A stretch of DNA of 64,000 nucleotides from Aurifilum marmelostoma (taxonomy: Eukaryota; Ascomycota; Sordariomycetes; Diaporthales; Cryphonectriaceae): positions 248,001 to 312,000 of the forward strand of contig JAMXSV010000019.1 in the NCBI GenBank assembly GCA_027559495.1, given 5' to 3'. The notes beneath the pieces were generated by a model. That model ran no database searches, had not been told where the DNA came from, and saw only the letters and a program-made list of their open reading frames with translations. The position numbers and the translations under genes were made by a program. Of this stretch, positions 44,511-56,463 are shown piece after piece (position 1 is the first letter of the stretch; the number at the start of each line of letters is the position of its first letter).

Positions 44511-45174
44511 TCAGCGGTCCATAGCAAACACTTGGTACGCCATGATCATGATCCAGAGAAGGAATATCGACCCGACCAGTCCCAGCGCGAAGACGGCCTG
44601 CCAGCTCTGGCAGATGCTCTTTTGCTCGAGCCAGGCCAGCGCCTCGAGGGACTGGCCGGTTGGATTCTTGTTGAACACCTGGGTGTTGCACGACGAGCTC
44701 ACGCCGCTGGGACCCCACAGCTCCACCGATACGACGATCAGGCCGACTAGCCACAGCACGAAGAGCATGAATCCACCGATCATAACAATAGACGGGAGGA
44801 GACGACGTTGGAAGATGAGCCAAAGCATGAGCCATATGAAGATGATGAGGATGGCGGAGACGGTGATGTAGTAGGGGAAGTACCTGCAGATGGAGAGGAC
44901 GGGGATTAGAACATGCTGGACGGCGAGGCAAAGAAGCTGCGGCAGAGGAGAGGAAGAGAGCGAGTTAGCCAGTGTCTGCTTACCATGGTACTCCGAGCCT
45001 TAATTGTGATTGTGTTTGGATGAAGCTCGCAAAGATACCGAGGATCGCGGACGATGCGACCAGCATGAACAGCATCCACAGGTTGAGCTGGATCGCAGGC
45101 CAGTGGTACTTGTGGAGGCGCTCCACTCGCCGCTCGTAGACGACATCGCTGTCTGATGTTTCTGTTGTAGCCAT
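44511..45174 (-). CDS. MARVEL-like four-transmembrane protein
   Basis: Two exons, 45174-44984 and 44883-44511, separated by a 100-base intron; the splice completes a Trp codon. The product is 187 residues with four hydrophobic segments: about residues 30-53, 65-88, 92-117 and 155-180. Before the first helix is a short charged cytoplasmic segment (YERRVERLHKYHWP). Two cysteines in the loop between helices 3 and 4 (CNTQ and SICQSWQ) match the extracellular loop of fungal MARVEL-domain proteins, which often also have a tryptophan there. MARVEL proteins organise membrane domains or vesicle traffic; no specific partner is evident. I chose the start at MATTETSD because the in-frame upstream extension is basic and poorly conserved-looking. 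Confidence 0.8.
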
Positions 45175-46656
45175 TTTGGTCGGACAAGAAGTGGGCGTGT
45201 ACCCGTCTGGGCGCGATTTGCTAAGGAGATAGCCACGCTCAGCTTGCACACCCTAATAGCGTCGAGATATGATGTATTGTTTGTTTCCAGACCGCGGTAC
45301 GACAGATGGATGGTCGGCGGTCTCGTTAGAAGGAGGAGGTCCAAGTAGATTACGGTTCGCAGTGATCGAGGATCGCGTATTGAAGAGAAGCGGCGGCGGC
45401 TGGTCGGGCCTCGATCGTGAGGTTGTTGGTTCAGGTGGTGCCGGGGTAAGCGCGTCCGGGGTTGGTGCCGTACTGCAGAAGTGGCTCAACAGGCTGCCAC
45501 GTAGGTCGAGAGGGAGGTCGACTCGCGACAGAAGTGAGGCGGGCGAATGGACAAGTTGTCGTCTCTTCTCGAAACGCAGGACAAGGCGAAGAGGACGGAT
45601 CGCGACTGAGTGGTGGCTATCGTATGTGGGTGTCCACCTGATTGTTTACTGTTACCAGAGACCCTGCGACGAGGAAGCGAGGGGATGTCCAGGCTGCAAG
45701 TCGAGCAAGGCAGGATGCGAGAAAGAGACTGAGAGAGCGTGTGTGCGTGCGCGCTGGACTGGTCCGTCGACACTGCGTCGCAATGTTGTGATGGTTGAGG
45801 ATGGAGAGGATTGGACGTAACTCAAAATCAGGATGGAAAGATGCAATTGAAGACAAGAGATCGCGGAGCAGAAGCCCCAGCCCAGCCCCCCGTCGTCGAC
45901 AGCGCAAGCGTGTCTAAGCACTCAGTGGCACTGAATCAAGAAATCTAGGCTCTATTTTTTGTACCTCCATGCTCGGTGGCTGGGTACTGGAGCCCAGTAC
46001 CGGGGGGTGGGGGAGGATGGAGGGATGGTTCCTGTACTGGGGGCGGGGGTTGGGAGGAGCAGGGGGGGGGGGGGGGAATACAGGGCACACTGGCAAGTTA
46101 GGTATGGCTCGGCGTGCTGGGCTCAGTGATGGCATTATTTTTAGCGTTCCCGACCTTCCGCTGGCTCACCAGCCGAGCCTGAAGGACAACATTGAAGTGA
46201 TAAGCCGAGTAAAGGGCTTGATTAAGAATGGGTTTCATCAAACAATATAGAAACAGAAGAGAGGGGAAAGGAGGCAGGAAAAGGTAGAGAGAGCCAAGAA
46301 GCTTCCACAGCATGCTTGCCCATGTGAATAGGTGCCAAATTATGGGGTTGAGATGGGTCGATGTACAGGGTTGGTCATGATACCGAAAGGTGTGTCCTGT
46401 AGAAGGAACGCTCTCTTCCATGGCAACTACGAGCCGCGGCTAGTTCTTTCCTGCATCTCATCCAGTTCTTCCCTAGACCGTGGGCTATGAAGCTTCATGA
46501 ACTCCTCAGATCCTTTTGAATCCCGACCGTCTATCATAGTGCCCATCCACAGCAGCACAGGGTGAGCCCGAGTCCAGGTATACTCTTCTGAATCTACGCA
46601 GCTGCTGCTCACACGTGATGGTCTTCCTCCTTACGCCCAGGCCAGGAATCGTCCCT
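45175..46656. other. Gene-free stretch with a poly-G run
   Basis: An apparent 183-codon plus-strand frame at 45269-45820 lies immediately upstream of the MARVEL-like gene in opposite orientation. It has no recognisable domain and looks like a GC-rich chance frame. A 15-base G run lies at 46062-46076. Otherwise nothing supportable. Confidence 0.5.
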
Positions 46657-49600
46657 TCACCCGACCGAAAATGTCGCCGAGTCCTCGATCGCGCTTTTGA
46701 TCTGGTCTGCAAATAGGATGAAATCAGCCAGCCAGCGACACAAGAAGAAGCACCAAAGGTCACGATCAAAGAGATCAGACTTACCCCTCATCCCGCCCAG
46801 CGCCTCAGATGCCATGGCATAGTTTGACAGCGTGGCGTAAATACTCGTCAACCCTTGTTGCAGCCTGGTGAGAAGGCTATTGACGACCGCAGGTCTTGAA
46901 TCAGCCTGCTTCTGCTGCTGCAAGCCTATTCCTGCCCCTACCATATCGAACCTCATCGCCTTATTACCACCACCACCACCACCACTACCATCAGAGCCGC
47001 CCAGGGCTCCCGCTGTTGCCTCAGCTCCGACCCCAGGAGCGGCATAGGAAGGATACAGTGCCCTCGTCTTCTGGTGCACCATAAGAAGCGCATAAGCACA
47101 CTGCATAGCACAGCACGCAAAGGAAGGCATGGTCCGCGGACACACTGTCCCTGACGTTGGTGATAGGAACACAGGCGGGCCTTGCGGCTGCTGCGCGCCT
47201 GTGGGGTTCGGGAACGGTAGCTCCTCGAAGGCGCGTGCGATGTCGAGCGCGCACTTGAGACAGGTGCGGGCGGACTGGTGGCTGCTGAAGGGGAAGAGGG
47301 TGAGGGATGGATGGGGGTGGCGGCTGCGATTGCTGTTGTTGGGTGGCGGTGGTGGCGGTGGTGCCGTCCGAGGCCGGGGATAGCCCTGCCGACAACGAGC
47401 TACCACTGGGCGTGGTCGCACTCCCGCTCGCGCTCGCCGAGTAGGGCGTGACGAAGCTGCTGCAGGAGCACGCGGGCCACTGTCGCGGCTCGTCCCCGCC
47501 GCTGTTACTGTTGCCGTTACCCGAGCTCAGAGGCTTCAGGTCGCAGTGTTTGCGAGAGAAGACGGGGATATCAAAGAAGGCGCAATAGCGGTGGACTTTG
47601 ATCCTAGCACTGGTGGTGATAGCACGCGTGTGTGAGTTCAGCTGTAACATGCCTAGAACCTATGTGACCGGTCCGGTTGGGAAGGAGGACGAGACAATGC
47701 CCGCTCAGCACATACCTATTCAGCTTGATAGACGCCATGCATCTGAGCGAGCGAGCCACAACCGCTTCGGCCGGGTCGACAGGCGACGTCGTCGTGGTCG
47801 GAAGCAGCCAGCTCTCGCTACGGACCAGGAGCGGCGCAAGGAGGGTCTCGAGCTCGACCATCCTCTCGAAGATGGGATTCATGTCGGCATTCTCCGCCAC
47901 GGACTTGTTGAGCTCTATCACGAATTGTGTCGCCGCAAGAATGGCACGCTGGGCTTGCATGAAGACAGTGAACGCCTATGAGGGTTGGTAAGTTGATACA
48001 CAACTACGTTGTCTGTGAACGTGCACAAAATGACCACTGGAGAGCACAACGTACCTCGGGGTCGGCGAGAAAAGTCGGGTACTCGGCGGTGTAGCTAGGC
48101 GAGAGTGCCAGAAAGGTTGGTTTCTGCTTCATGTTAGGGCCCAGCTCGTGCGCCTCCTTTTGTGCGGGGTCGAAGAGTGCTCACCGAGTTGCTGACAATA
48201 GCGCCCTGCGCCACGCACACGTACTGGATACGAGGAAAAGAGATCAACAGTCAGTTTCTTCTGACAAAACCAAGGCAACTTGACGGCACGGGCAACATAC
48301 ACTCATCCACCAGGCCCTCCGTCTCGCTTCGGTAAATTCGTCCTGCACCGTACACGAATGCAGAGACAGCTCCATCGCAGACATGAGAGCCTGACCGGCC
48401 CGATTCTGCATTTTCTTGAGGTTCCCACGCTGCGCATACTCGTAGATGCTCAAAATGCACAGAGCAACGATTCTCTCGAGCTCAAGAGGGACCTGCGGGT
48501 GCAGAGGCTGCCGAAAGGGCTGTTTGGGCTCTTCGCTCAGAGCTCTGGGCGGCTCGATGGCCGAGTCGGGATTCTCCTCGTCGCTCTCGATGGTTTCGAA
48601 GGCGGATTGCGCGAGGAACTGGGCGTACTTTCTCCTGAACAGCTGCGAATCGTGCGTCTGGGAGTGGGAATCCTCGGGGCACGGGATGAGGGCGAGGACT
48701 GCCGAGATGGCGAGGGCCACGGCCGAGGTGGGCTCATAGCCACCTTCGAATACGTCGAGCTGGTCCTGCAAACGGGGCACAGGCTGGTCCACAGGGATGC
48801 TGAATGGCGGTGGCAGGATCGGGAGGAAAGGGTGTATGAAGACGTAGTACGCCTCGAGTCTTGAGAGAGGGTATTAGCATGTCCCTATCCTATGATGACG
48901 CCTTGGGGATGAGGGTCCTCATTCACATTGCTGCGTCGCTCTGGTACGTCCTCACCATGGGAACGGCACGAGACGGCGTCCCGGTCCCAGAGACATCCGA
49001 TGTAAAGCCACTACCACCTATGGCGGGGTCTATGCCGTTCAGAAACAGGCTGTCGAAGATGAAGTCGCTGTCCGGCACCCAGTCTTGGAGCTGCTTCAGG
49101 CCGGCTCCTGGATCGATGTAATCTTGTATGGATATAGCTTTTTACAAGTCGTCTTGTCAATATTGATCCACAAGGCAAGCGATCCAAAGGATGGCGTGGG
49201 TTGGGGCTGGCCTTCAAACCCCACCGCGGCTCCAGAGGAAGAAAAAAAAAAGCAACTTACGAGCCCGAGGTGCATCAGCTGGTTCCTGTGAGAGGACCGT
49301 GAAAACGTCGTTGGGAATGCGCTTCGGATCTTCATCCGTCATCTCCGTCGCATCCGTCACGTCTGTTACGTCCTTCTCTTGCCGTGGCTTCTTTCGAGGT
49401 CGTGGGCCGCCCCGCCGGCTGGGCAGGTAGACACATTCTCGGCTTCTATTTTGACACTGCACGAGGGGAGGACACAGAGAAGGAGAGAGATACACTTAGA
49501 GAGATGACCACCTTGAATGGGACAGAGTGATGAAGAGGACGACGAGGAGGACACCCATCTACTTGGGCGGCGGGAAAGGTGCCCTCTATGTGCACAGAGA

Positions 49601-50123
49601 GGTAGGTTTACGTACAGTTGAACATGGTTTCCCGCCATCGCAGCGGGTCCGAGCAGCTCGGCTTCACGCAACATCGTCAGCAGCCGCGCCAGTACCAACG
49701 ACAACAAGATGGTGTTCGCCTCTCTCCCTCTGTCTCTCTCTTCTTTTGTCCCCATCCCTCTTTTCTCTCTCTCTCTCTCTCTCTCTCTTACTCCCATGCC
49801 CACCAGCCTCTTGTGTGCACACGCACACTTTTGGACGCGGGATGAGAGACAGGAGTAGAGACCCGATGGGGAGGAAAGGGGTTTGGGCGAGGGGATGAGC
49901 CGGGTCTTAGTCAGATGGCATCGGCAACACCAACAGGCAATGCATGTGAGAAGGCGGCACAGGGGATGAAAAACACGTGTTGACGTGACATGACGTACCA
50001 AGAAAGACAGGCCGACTTGACGGGGGGTGCAGCGAACTTCCTCTTGGTCACCCCACCGTGCCCACCTGTACCCGGAGCCGGAGCGAACTCGGGAGGGACT
50101 GCCGGCGCAGCAGGCTCCGTCAT
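46657..50123 (-). CDS. Zn2Cys6 fungal transcription factor
   Basis: Ten exons were traced: 50123-49999, 49661-49616, 49456-49261, 49137-48927, 48859-48301, 48223-48185, 48123-48055, 47975-47716, 47603-46785 and 46706-46657, about 790 residues. The DNA-binding cluster is assembled from three exons: CLSC, then RAARTRC-DGGKPC-STC, then QNRSREC, giving C-x2-C-x6-C-x5-C-x2-C-x6-C. A basic PRPRKKPRQEK stretch follows and could serve as linker/nuclear signal. Exon 5 carries the family's activation-domain start, AYYVFIHPFLPILPPP, and exon 8 the ELNKSVAENADMN-type helices. The acceptor of exon 4 could instead be at 49122. In the large ninth exon the first part and last part are open in different frames (one extra base net, or an unrecognised intron); the last part has conserved-looking HQSARTCLKCALDIA. 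Target genes are unknown. Confidence 0.82.
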
Positions 50124-52403
50124 GACTGATAAGGCCGTCGGAGCGGATGGATGGAGCTTATGAGTATATATATATGTGAGTGTGTGTGTCAGTGTGCTGG
50201 AGGAGTGAGTGAGTGGCAACGAGTGGCACAAGTGGGCTTCGGAAGATGGAATGGATGCAGGCTCTGATGTGGTCCACAGCTGCGGGTGGTGCCTTTTTTC
50301 TTTCCCCTCCTTCGGGAGAGGATTGTAGCAGGGCAGATTTGTCCCGGGAGGTTCTGAACAGGTGGCAAAGTGGGTCGACGAAGGTCGAATTGATACTGGA
50401 TGGGGGAGAAGCGAGACGGGATGAAGAAAATATAGATGGATGGCGGTATTCACGACAGAGCAGGTAAAAAAAAACCAGATAAGATAGACAGGACAGAGGA
50501 GGCGGATGAGTAATGAACCGTTTCTGCTACAAGGTTTCGAGGGGCTGAAGGCAAGTCCTCAGTATGAGGTATGTATTCATAATAACTTGCCCACCCCCTT
50601 GTCCAGGCAAAGAGTAAATATGTACTATGTAGCAGAGTACTGCACTGTACTCAACGCCCACCAATACCAGGCCGGGAGAATCAAATGCACACACCACACC
50701 ACCAGTGCTTGCGGAGAGGACAAGTACCCGGATTGGCTATGACCAACTCTCAGCTCACCGGATAGGACGTGATCCGGCTGTGGCTGGCGGAGGTTTTCTG
50801 GACCGCCAGTACCGACTCAGCGGGCGCCCCCAGGTGGAGCCACCAGAGGTTCAGCACCATCCTCTCACTCGTAAGACGTACTATAGACTTTGCTGTCGCT
50901 GTATAACATAAGGGTTGGGGGGGTGCAGGGTCAGCATCTGTCCCCTATATGCGACCGCCTCATAAGTACTATAATAATGAGGGGGAAACCTTATGGGCCT
51001 TGGAGGCAGTTGCCTTTTTTTTTTTTCCTTCTTTTTTTTCCTTCCCTCTTTTTCTTTTTATCTCCCAGCTCATCAGCAGCAAATACAACCCCCCTCCCCG
51101 GAAAACCAACCCCCCCCCCCCAAGTGGCATCCACCTCCTTATTCCGCCAAGGCGATGCAACCATGGCGCTTTCAGCGTGATGATCCATCCGTGTAGTATA
51201 CCATTCACACACCCACACTCACCCACCCACACCCGCACGGGGGTGAGATTTCACTTCTGCTGTGGCATGATCGGGAGCAGCTGTGCCAAGAGGGCGACAT
51301 CGGCTGCTTTCTATTGGTTGCGATTCAACACTGATGTCCTACAGTGCGCCTTGAGCATTGGGCAGCGAAGGATTTTAGTTTCCGATTCTTGTTTCTGTTA
51401 TATTTCTTTCCAACTTACTTAAGCAATGCTGTTAATCAAATACAAGAAATCAACATCATGGATAATTTCCCACCTCTAACACCGTCTCTCGTGCCGCTGC
51501 AAGAAGTGGGGCCGACTCATACTTGATACCCGACACAGTATGATCTTGAGAGGTTGTGGCTTACATCCTCCGGCCATAGAGACTGACTTGGAAGAACAAA
51601 CAGAAAAAGACGCAAGAGAAAAACTTTGATGCAGTGTCATTGCGTCGTCCCTTTACATGTGAAGGGCTTAGGTAGTATGATCCCAAGCTTTCGCTTGTAT
51701 GCTGTACGTCCATTAGCCAACAGTAGGCCCTCTTGAGACGGCGAAAATAGAGGATAGAAGAGGCGAAAACACTTATATGATCATAATCTATTTGACGCGA
51801 TGAAAGGGCAACGTATTTGCTGGCGACTCCGTTTGCATACATCACAAAATTCGGGGTAGCCTTCAGCAAGGGGGGCAAAGTTCTTACTCATCCCGCAGAA
51901 GGAATTTGTGCGTCTCAAGGGATAAATACAGACCTAATTGGCATGTAATTATTCGCCGATTACCAGTGTACACAGTACATATTATCCCACTTATATGAAT
52001 AATCTTCAGTCCATACGTGGCCTGCTGACACCGTCATGCAGATAACCCACCATTACCATGCAGCATTCGGGATAATCTCTCTTCTGCAGGCTGCTGGAAT
52101 CCCCGGTAGCCCAATAATATCGCCGAAGGGGGTTGGTTGTGAAAGCCATCTTACGAATTGCTTCCTCATCATATCTTTTTAGGCCCCGTCCCTGAATCCT
52201 TCCAGCTTATCTCCCACTCCTCTGCGGCTCTCCTTCGCGTCTCTCACCTGGCCGTCCTGATATTATCTCGGGGCTTTCAGTATACCAGCCACGGCATCAC
52301 AAAAACCCACGCCACAGCAGCAAACCCCACAAAAAGAACCCACCGCAGAGAGAGAGGCAGAGATCATCTACACTCAAAGCCCGTATCTCAAAACCCGGCC
52401 ATC
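50124..52403. other. Gene-free stretch between divergent genes
   Basis: The left part is the likely promoter of the Zn2Cys6 gene (a TA/GT-rich stretch at 50165-50192). A 13-base C run lies near 51109-51121 next to T-rich tracts. No supportable gene. From 52158 a frame is open into the FSH1-type gene but is judged leader sequence. Confidence 0.5.
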
Positions 52404-53231
52404 ATGATCAGCGGGACCACCACCAGACGCGACGCCGTCGCCCCGCCTCCAGACGAGGCGACGCTACACCTCCCGCGCATCCTCTGCCTGCACGGGGGTG
52501 GCACCAACCCGCAAATCTTCCACATGCAGTGCCGGTCCATCTCGCACCACCTCAGGTCGCAGTTCCGCCTGGTCTACGCCTGCGCCCCCTTCGCCTCCAC
52601 TCCGGGACCCGACGTGCTCAGCGTGTTTGCCGAGTACGGCCCCTTCAAGCGCTGGCTGATGACCCCGGGCCCCAATGCCGTGGAGGAGTACCCCAGGGAG
52701 ACGTGGGCCGCCGTCGAGAGGCAGATCGGGGATGCCATGGACGCCGATGACAAGCTTGGCGCGACGGGCGAGTGGGTCGCCGTGCTGGGTTTCAGCCAGG
52801 GCGGTCGGGTCGCGGCCAGTATCCTGCTGCGGCAGCAGGAGCTGCCCGAGGGGATGGGCCGCCTGCGCAGGTCCGAGAAGGGGTTCAGGTTCGGGGTGTT
52901 GATGGCAGGGCGTGGTCCGCTGCTGCAGTACGCCCCGGACCGGGCCTCGTGGCTGGACAAGGACGAGAGGTTTGATTATGAAAGCAATGTCGCCGCCAAG
53001 AGGGTTCTTCGTATACCGACGATCCACGTGCACGGCATGCAGGACCCGGGCCTGGGCTATCACCAGATCCTGCTGGAGGAGTGGTGCGATCCGAGGACGG
53101 CCACGCTGGTCGAGTGGGAGGGGGATCATCGCCTGCCTATCAAGTCGGCCGATGTGAGGCTTGTGGTCGACAAGATTCGGGCTACTGCTGCTCGGACGGG
53201 TGTTCAGTTCAAAACTGTACAGGAGCAGTGA
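52404..53231 (+). CDS. FSH1-family serine hydrolase
   Basis: Single exon; start chosen at ATG 52404 (275 residues), since the 82-codon in-frame extension from 52158 is Ser/Thr-rich and unlike the family. It begins with a strand and loop ILCLHGGGTNPQIF, characteristic of FSH1 proteins, and carries the alpha/beta-hydrolase triad: Ser in GFSQGG, Asp in HVHGMQDPG and His in EGDHRLP. The GxxYxPDRxSW-like and LVYACAPF segments also fit. The family includes yeast Fsh1 and the polyketide-releasing thioesterases such as LovG. No synthase gene is adjacent, so a biosynthetic role is not supported. There is no signal peptide, so it is probably cytosolic. It is convergent with the phosphoesterase on its right, about 220 bases away. 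Confidence 0.88.
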   Translation: MISGTTTRRDAVAPPPDEATLHLPRILCLHGGGTNPQIFHMQCRSISHHLRSQFRLVYACAPFASTPGPDVLSVFAEYGPFKRWLMTPGPNAVEEYPRETWAAVERQIGDAMDADDKLGATGEWVAVLGFSQGGRVAASILLRQQELPEGMGRLRRSEKGFRFGVLMAGRGPLLQYAPDRASWLDKDERFDYESNVAAKRVLRIPTIHVHGMQDPGLGYHQILLEEWCDPRTATLVEWEGDHRLPIKSADVRLVVDKIRATAARTGVQFKTVQEQ

Positions 53232-53450
53232 TTGTTGATACCATCATCGCTTCCAAGGTTGGTCATAATGGCTAGATCTTCCGTGGAAAAAGAAGTTCGG
53301 GGGAAGAGGGGGGGGGAGGTCGGGATCAGGATGCAGCGTTCTTGACACGTGTTTACAGAGCATAGAGGGACGGAAGGTGCACAGTATAGTAGAAATATAG
53401 ATATTCGAATTTCGCTACTTAGATTTCAGTAACACCTACGCACAATCTAA

Positions 53451-54804
53451 TTACCTGGAATAAGGCTGACCTTCATCATATTCGCTTGTGTAAGTCAGAG
53501 GAACTGCAGGATACTCATCTGAGCCAAAAGTCGAGTTCAGCACCACATCGCCAATAACACTGCCATCCTCCAGCCTTGTCCACGTCTCTGTAGCGTTCCC
53601 GAGTGTCTCAAGACGGACACGTATCTGCCGCGATCCTCTGGTCCACGACCCATACCCTCCATACCCCGTGTGACGACTGAAGCAGAGATCCAGTCCCCTG
53701 CCCGCAAGTCCCACGACCACAAGCTCCTCATCCCACCTGAAGCACCAGTCATTCCCATGGTCGTGTCCGCTGAAGACGGCCATGAGGGTCTCCGTCTCCA
53801 GCAGGGCCTGCATGAACGGCACGTCCTGGCGGTCGTATGTGTACACCGTCTCGGAGGAGCCCTCGCCGGACTGCACGCCCTGCTGCGAGAGAGGTAGGTC
53901 CGCGTTGATGCCTGGCTCCTGGTTTGCATTGACACCTGCGTCTTGGAAGGCGAGGAAGGCATCCACGGGGATGTGCACAAAGGCGAGCGAGGGCACACAT
54001 GTTCCGTACAGAGTGGTGAGGTCGGCCTTTGTATCTTCAAACCACGAGACAACACTGCTGCCGACCCAGTTTGGCTGACCTATGCTCGCGCCATCTGCAG
54101 AGAGCTCCTGATAGTAATTTCTGAAGATGGGTGTCAGCATACCAACCCTAATCGTGGGCATTCAGAGTCATGCCGGGGCGCACTCACCCGCCTCGGCTGT
54201 CAAAGAACCACAAGAGCATTGCCGGAGTGGCTGAGGTGTCGTTGTCGGCGTAGACTGGTAGATAGTAGTTCGAAATGCCGGAATCGTTGGCTTGTACCAT
54301 GTTACCAGTCAGGCTATTTGCGTACCTCTTTTCTCTGTCGTAGATTCCGGCCCTGGACAAATTAAAGTCCGAGTCGTGGTCTGCAAAGAAGTTGAGCTTC
54401 GGTCAGCAAATTCGACTCGGGGCCCCAAACCAAAATACATGAGGGCAGTCAAAGGGTTTCGCTGTCTTACTGCCATAAGTTGATGCCCAAGGCAGACCCG
54501 CTTCCACAAGAGGCGCAACAATCTCGTCCACGTAATCGGTCGAGTTCTCCTTGAAAGTATTCTCGCCCGTGATCAAGTCTCCATTGAGCACGACAAGCTG
54601 GGTGTCCTCATTGTCCAACACAGTCCGCATGACCGCCAAGGTATCGACGTCCTGTAACGGTCCCCACTCTGTATCCTCTGCTTCACCGAAATGCAAGTCT
54701 TCGAAGATGGTAATCTGGAAGATGCCGTCGTTCGTGAACTGCAGGGCCGGCCAAGCGGCCGCAGTCGGGGCGCGTTGTGGTCCGAGGACATCCATGACCA
54801 CCAT
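53451..54804 (-). CDS. Calcineurin-like metallophosphoesterase (Dcr2-type)
   Basis: Three exons, 54804-54471, 54380-54188 and 54120-53451, 398 residues. I start at MVVMDVLG; an in-frame ATG 35 codons upstream (54909) is less likely. All dinuclear metal motifs are present: D-x-H in ITIFEDLHFGE, GD in VVLNGDLITGEN, GNHD formed exactly across the first splice junction (GG-C-A plus AC-CAC-GAC), a histidine in SLAFVHIP, and the terminal GHDHGND. This order and spacing match the fungal Dcr2/calcineurin-like phosphoesterase branch. No signal peptide is obvious from the chosen start, although several N-x-T sites could suggest secretion. Substrate unknown. All splice joins preserve metal-ligand motifs, which supports the exon model. 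Confidence 0.88.
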
Positions 54805-56463
54805 GGACACTGGGTAGCTGATGCACCTTGGGTTTCTTCCGGTTTTCCTTTCTTTTTCCCCTGGCTTAAGTAGGGACAGGTTCTTGTAGACCTTGATATG
54901 AGTCTTCACCGTGACCTCGGGATTTTAGGATATTACTTGAATGCTTCTATTTCTCTCTTACGCGTTCTTTTTTAACTTCACTAATGTGAGCCGTGTCGGC
55001 CTGGGTGGATTCATCGTAGCTTGTCAAGAATTTGGCGTCGCACCCAATCAGTCTCAATTCAGCAGACACGTTGTGACGTCGGCTAAGGTGAGGGGCCGGG
55101 CCATATCGACCTGCCTCAATGAGTATCATAGTATCTCCGAGAGCATTTCTGTGTAGTCTCTCTGCTCGTCCTGAACTCATCAAAGACACAAGGCAACAAG
55201 ATGATAGATATCAAGGCAAACAGGAAGTAATTATTTGGGACATAGAAAAGTGTATGTAATTCGTGAGGTTGCCACTTATTCAGGACGCGTTTTATCCTTC
55301 CTTGACTGGTAATAGAAAAAGACCACGAGATGGGTTTGGTGTTTTATTGTTTGGTTTTTCTTCTTCTTAATTATAGAAATCAACACACTTTTGCGGGCTG
55401 CGACTCAGCGACCGTGACGGGATAAGCTATGTCGTGTTGTACCCTCAAATGAGAATATCAATCAAGCGTCCTTAAGAGGTCAACAGCTTTTGCGCTCTAC
55501 GGAAACATGACTTGGACCCAGTCCTTCAACTTGGTGCATATTGTCTTCTCACCACTTGGTAGCTGGGAGCGACTGGAAATAGAGATGCTCAAGCCGTCGT
55601 GAGAGACAGACGACCGTTCTGATCAGGCACGATGTCTTATAAATATCAATAATCGTCATGAAAAGACATAGAGACAACTCCGACAAATTCCGAAATAATT
55701 TATAACCTTGAAACCAGTACAGAATATCCGGTACGCGATGATGCATCGCTCAACGGCTCGATGCGCCCATTTATAACCATGCTTGCATAAGGTCTTCGCT
55801 CGGGCTGGCGGATGGACCGCTCGGCTGTGACGTTGGGGAGATACCTTTCATTCCATCTACCCGCGGTAGCAGGTGTATTGACAGCATGCATGAAACATCA
55901 CGCCATGGAGACAATTGCAGTAGCAGTGGGCCCATACGGTCTTTGATGAGCAAAGACCGGTCAACGACGTCGCCAGATACCGAGTCACCGCCGCCCGAGA
56001 GCAGTCACCGGTGTGCGTTGCAATCGGTTCATTCCGGAGCACCGACACGTCATTGAGGTCTACGATAATTACCTAAATGCCCCATCGTGTGGCCGGCTGC
56101 GTCCGTGATGGTGCCATATCAATAATCAATGTTGCCCGAATCGTACCTCGAAGACGTGCACACAGGTCGGAATTTCTGTGGCTTTTGCTCGGCTTTGACG
56201 TTCAGATCCCGATGCGACTTGAATTGCTTTGGCGATGACCTCCGATTGACGGACAGGAGGCCTGTTTGCTTCGGTATGGTCAACAACCTAGGAATCAATC
56301 ATATAAAGATCAAGCAATCTGTGGATGAGAAAGGGAGAGGTTGGATGGGGAGCAGCAACAAGCGAGTCCACGAGAATACTTGTCGAAATTCCAACGGTCG
56401 TCTTCGAATTATCGCCATCTTCCTTCTTCAATTCCAGCATAACTGAGAATCTCAGTCTAGCAC
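54805..56463. other. Intergenic region between divergent genes
   Basis: It contains the promoters of the phosphoesterase (left) and cyanide hydratase (right). The TATA-like element near 56299 is listed separately. No gene seen. Confidence 0.55.
56299..56305 (+). promoter_or_regulatory. TATA-like element of the cyanide hydratase gene
   Basis: TATAAAG lies about 160 bases before the ATG, a plausible TATA box. Many fungal cyanide hydratase genes are induced by cyanide, but no specific regulator site is recognised here. Confidence 0.4.

Noticed and set aside
45269..45820. 183-codon plus-strand frame left of the MARVEL-like gene's start
   Set aside because: No domain, Arg/Gly-rich, overlaps the likely promoter of the divergent gene; best explained as a chance frame in GC-rich DNA.
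52158..52403. N-terminal extension of the FSH1-type protein
   Set aside because: Ser/Thr/His-rich and not typical of the family; the ATG at 52404 gives a normal-length protein.
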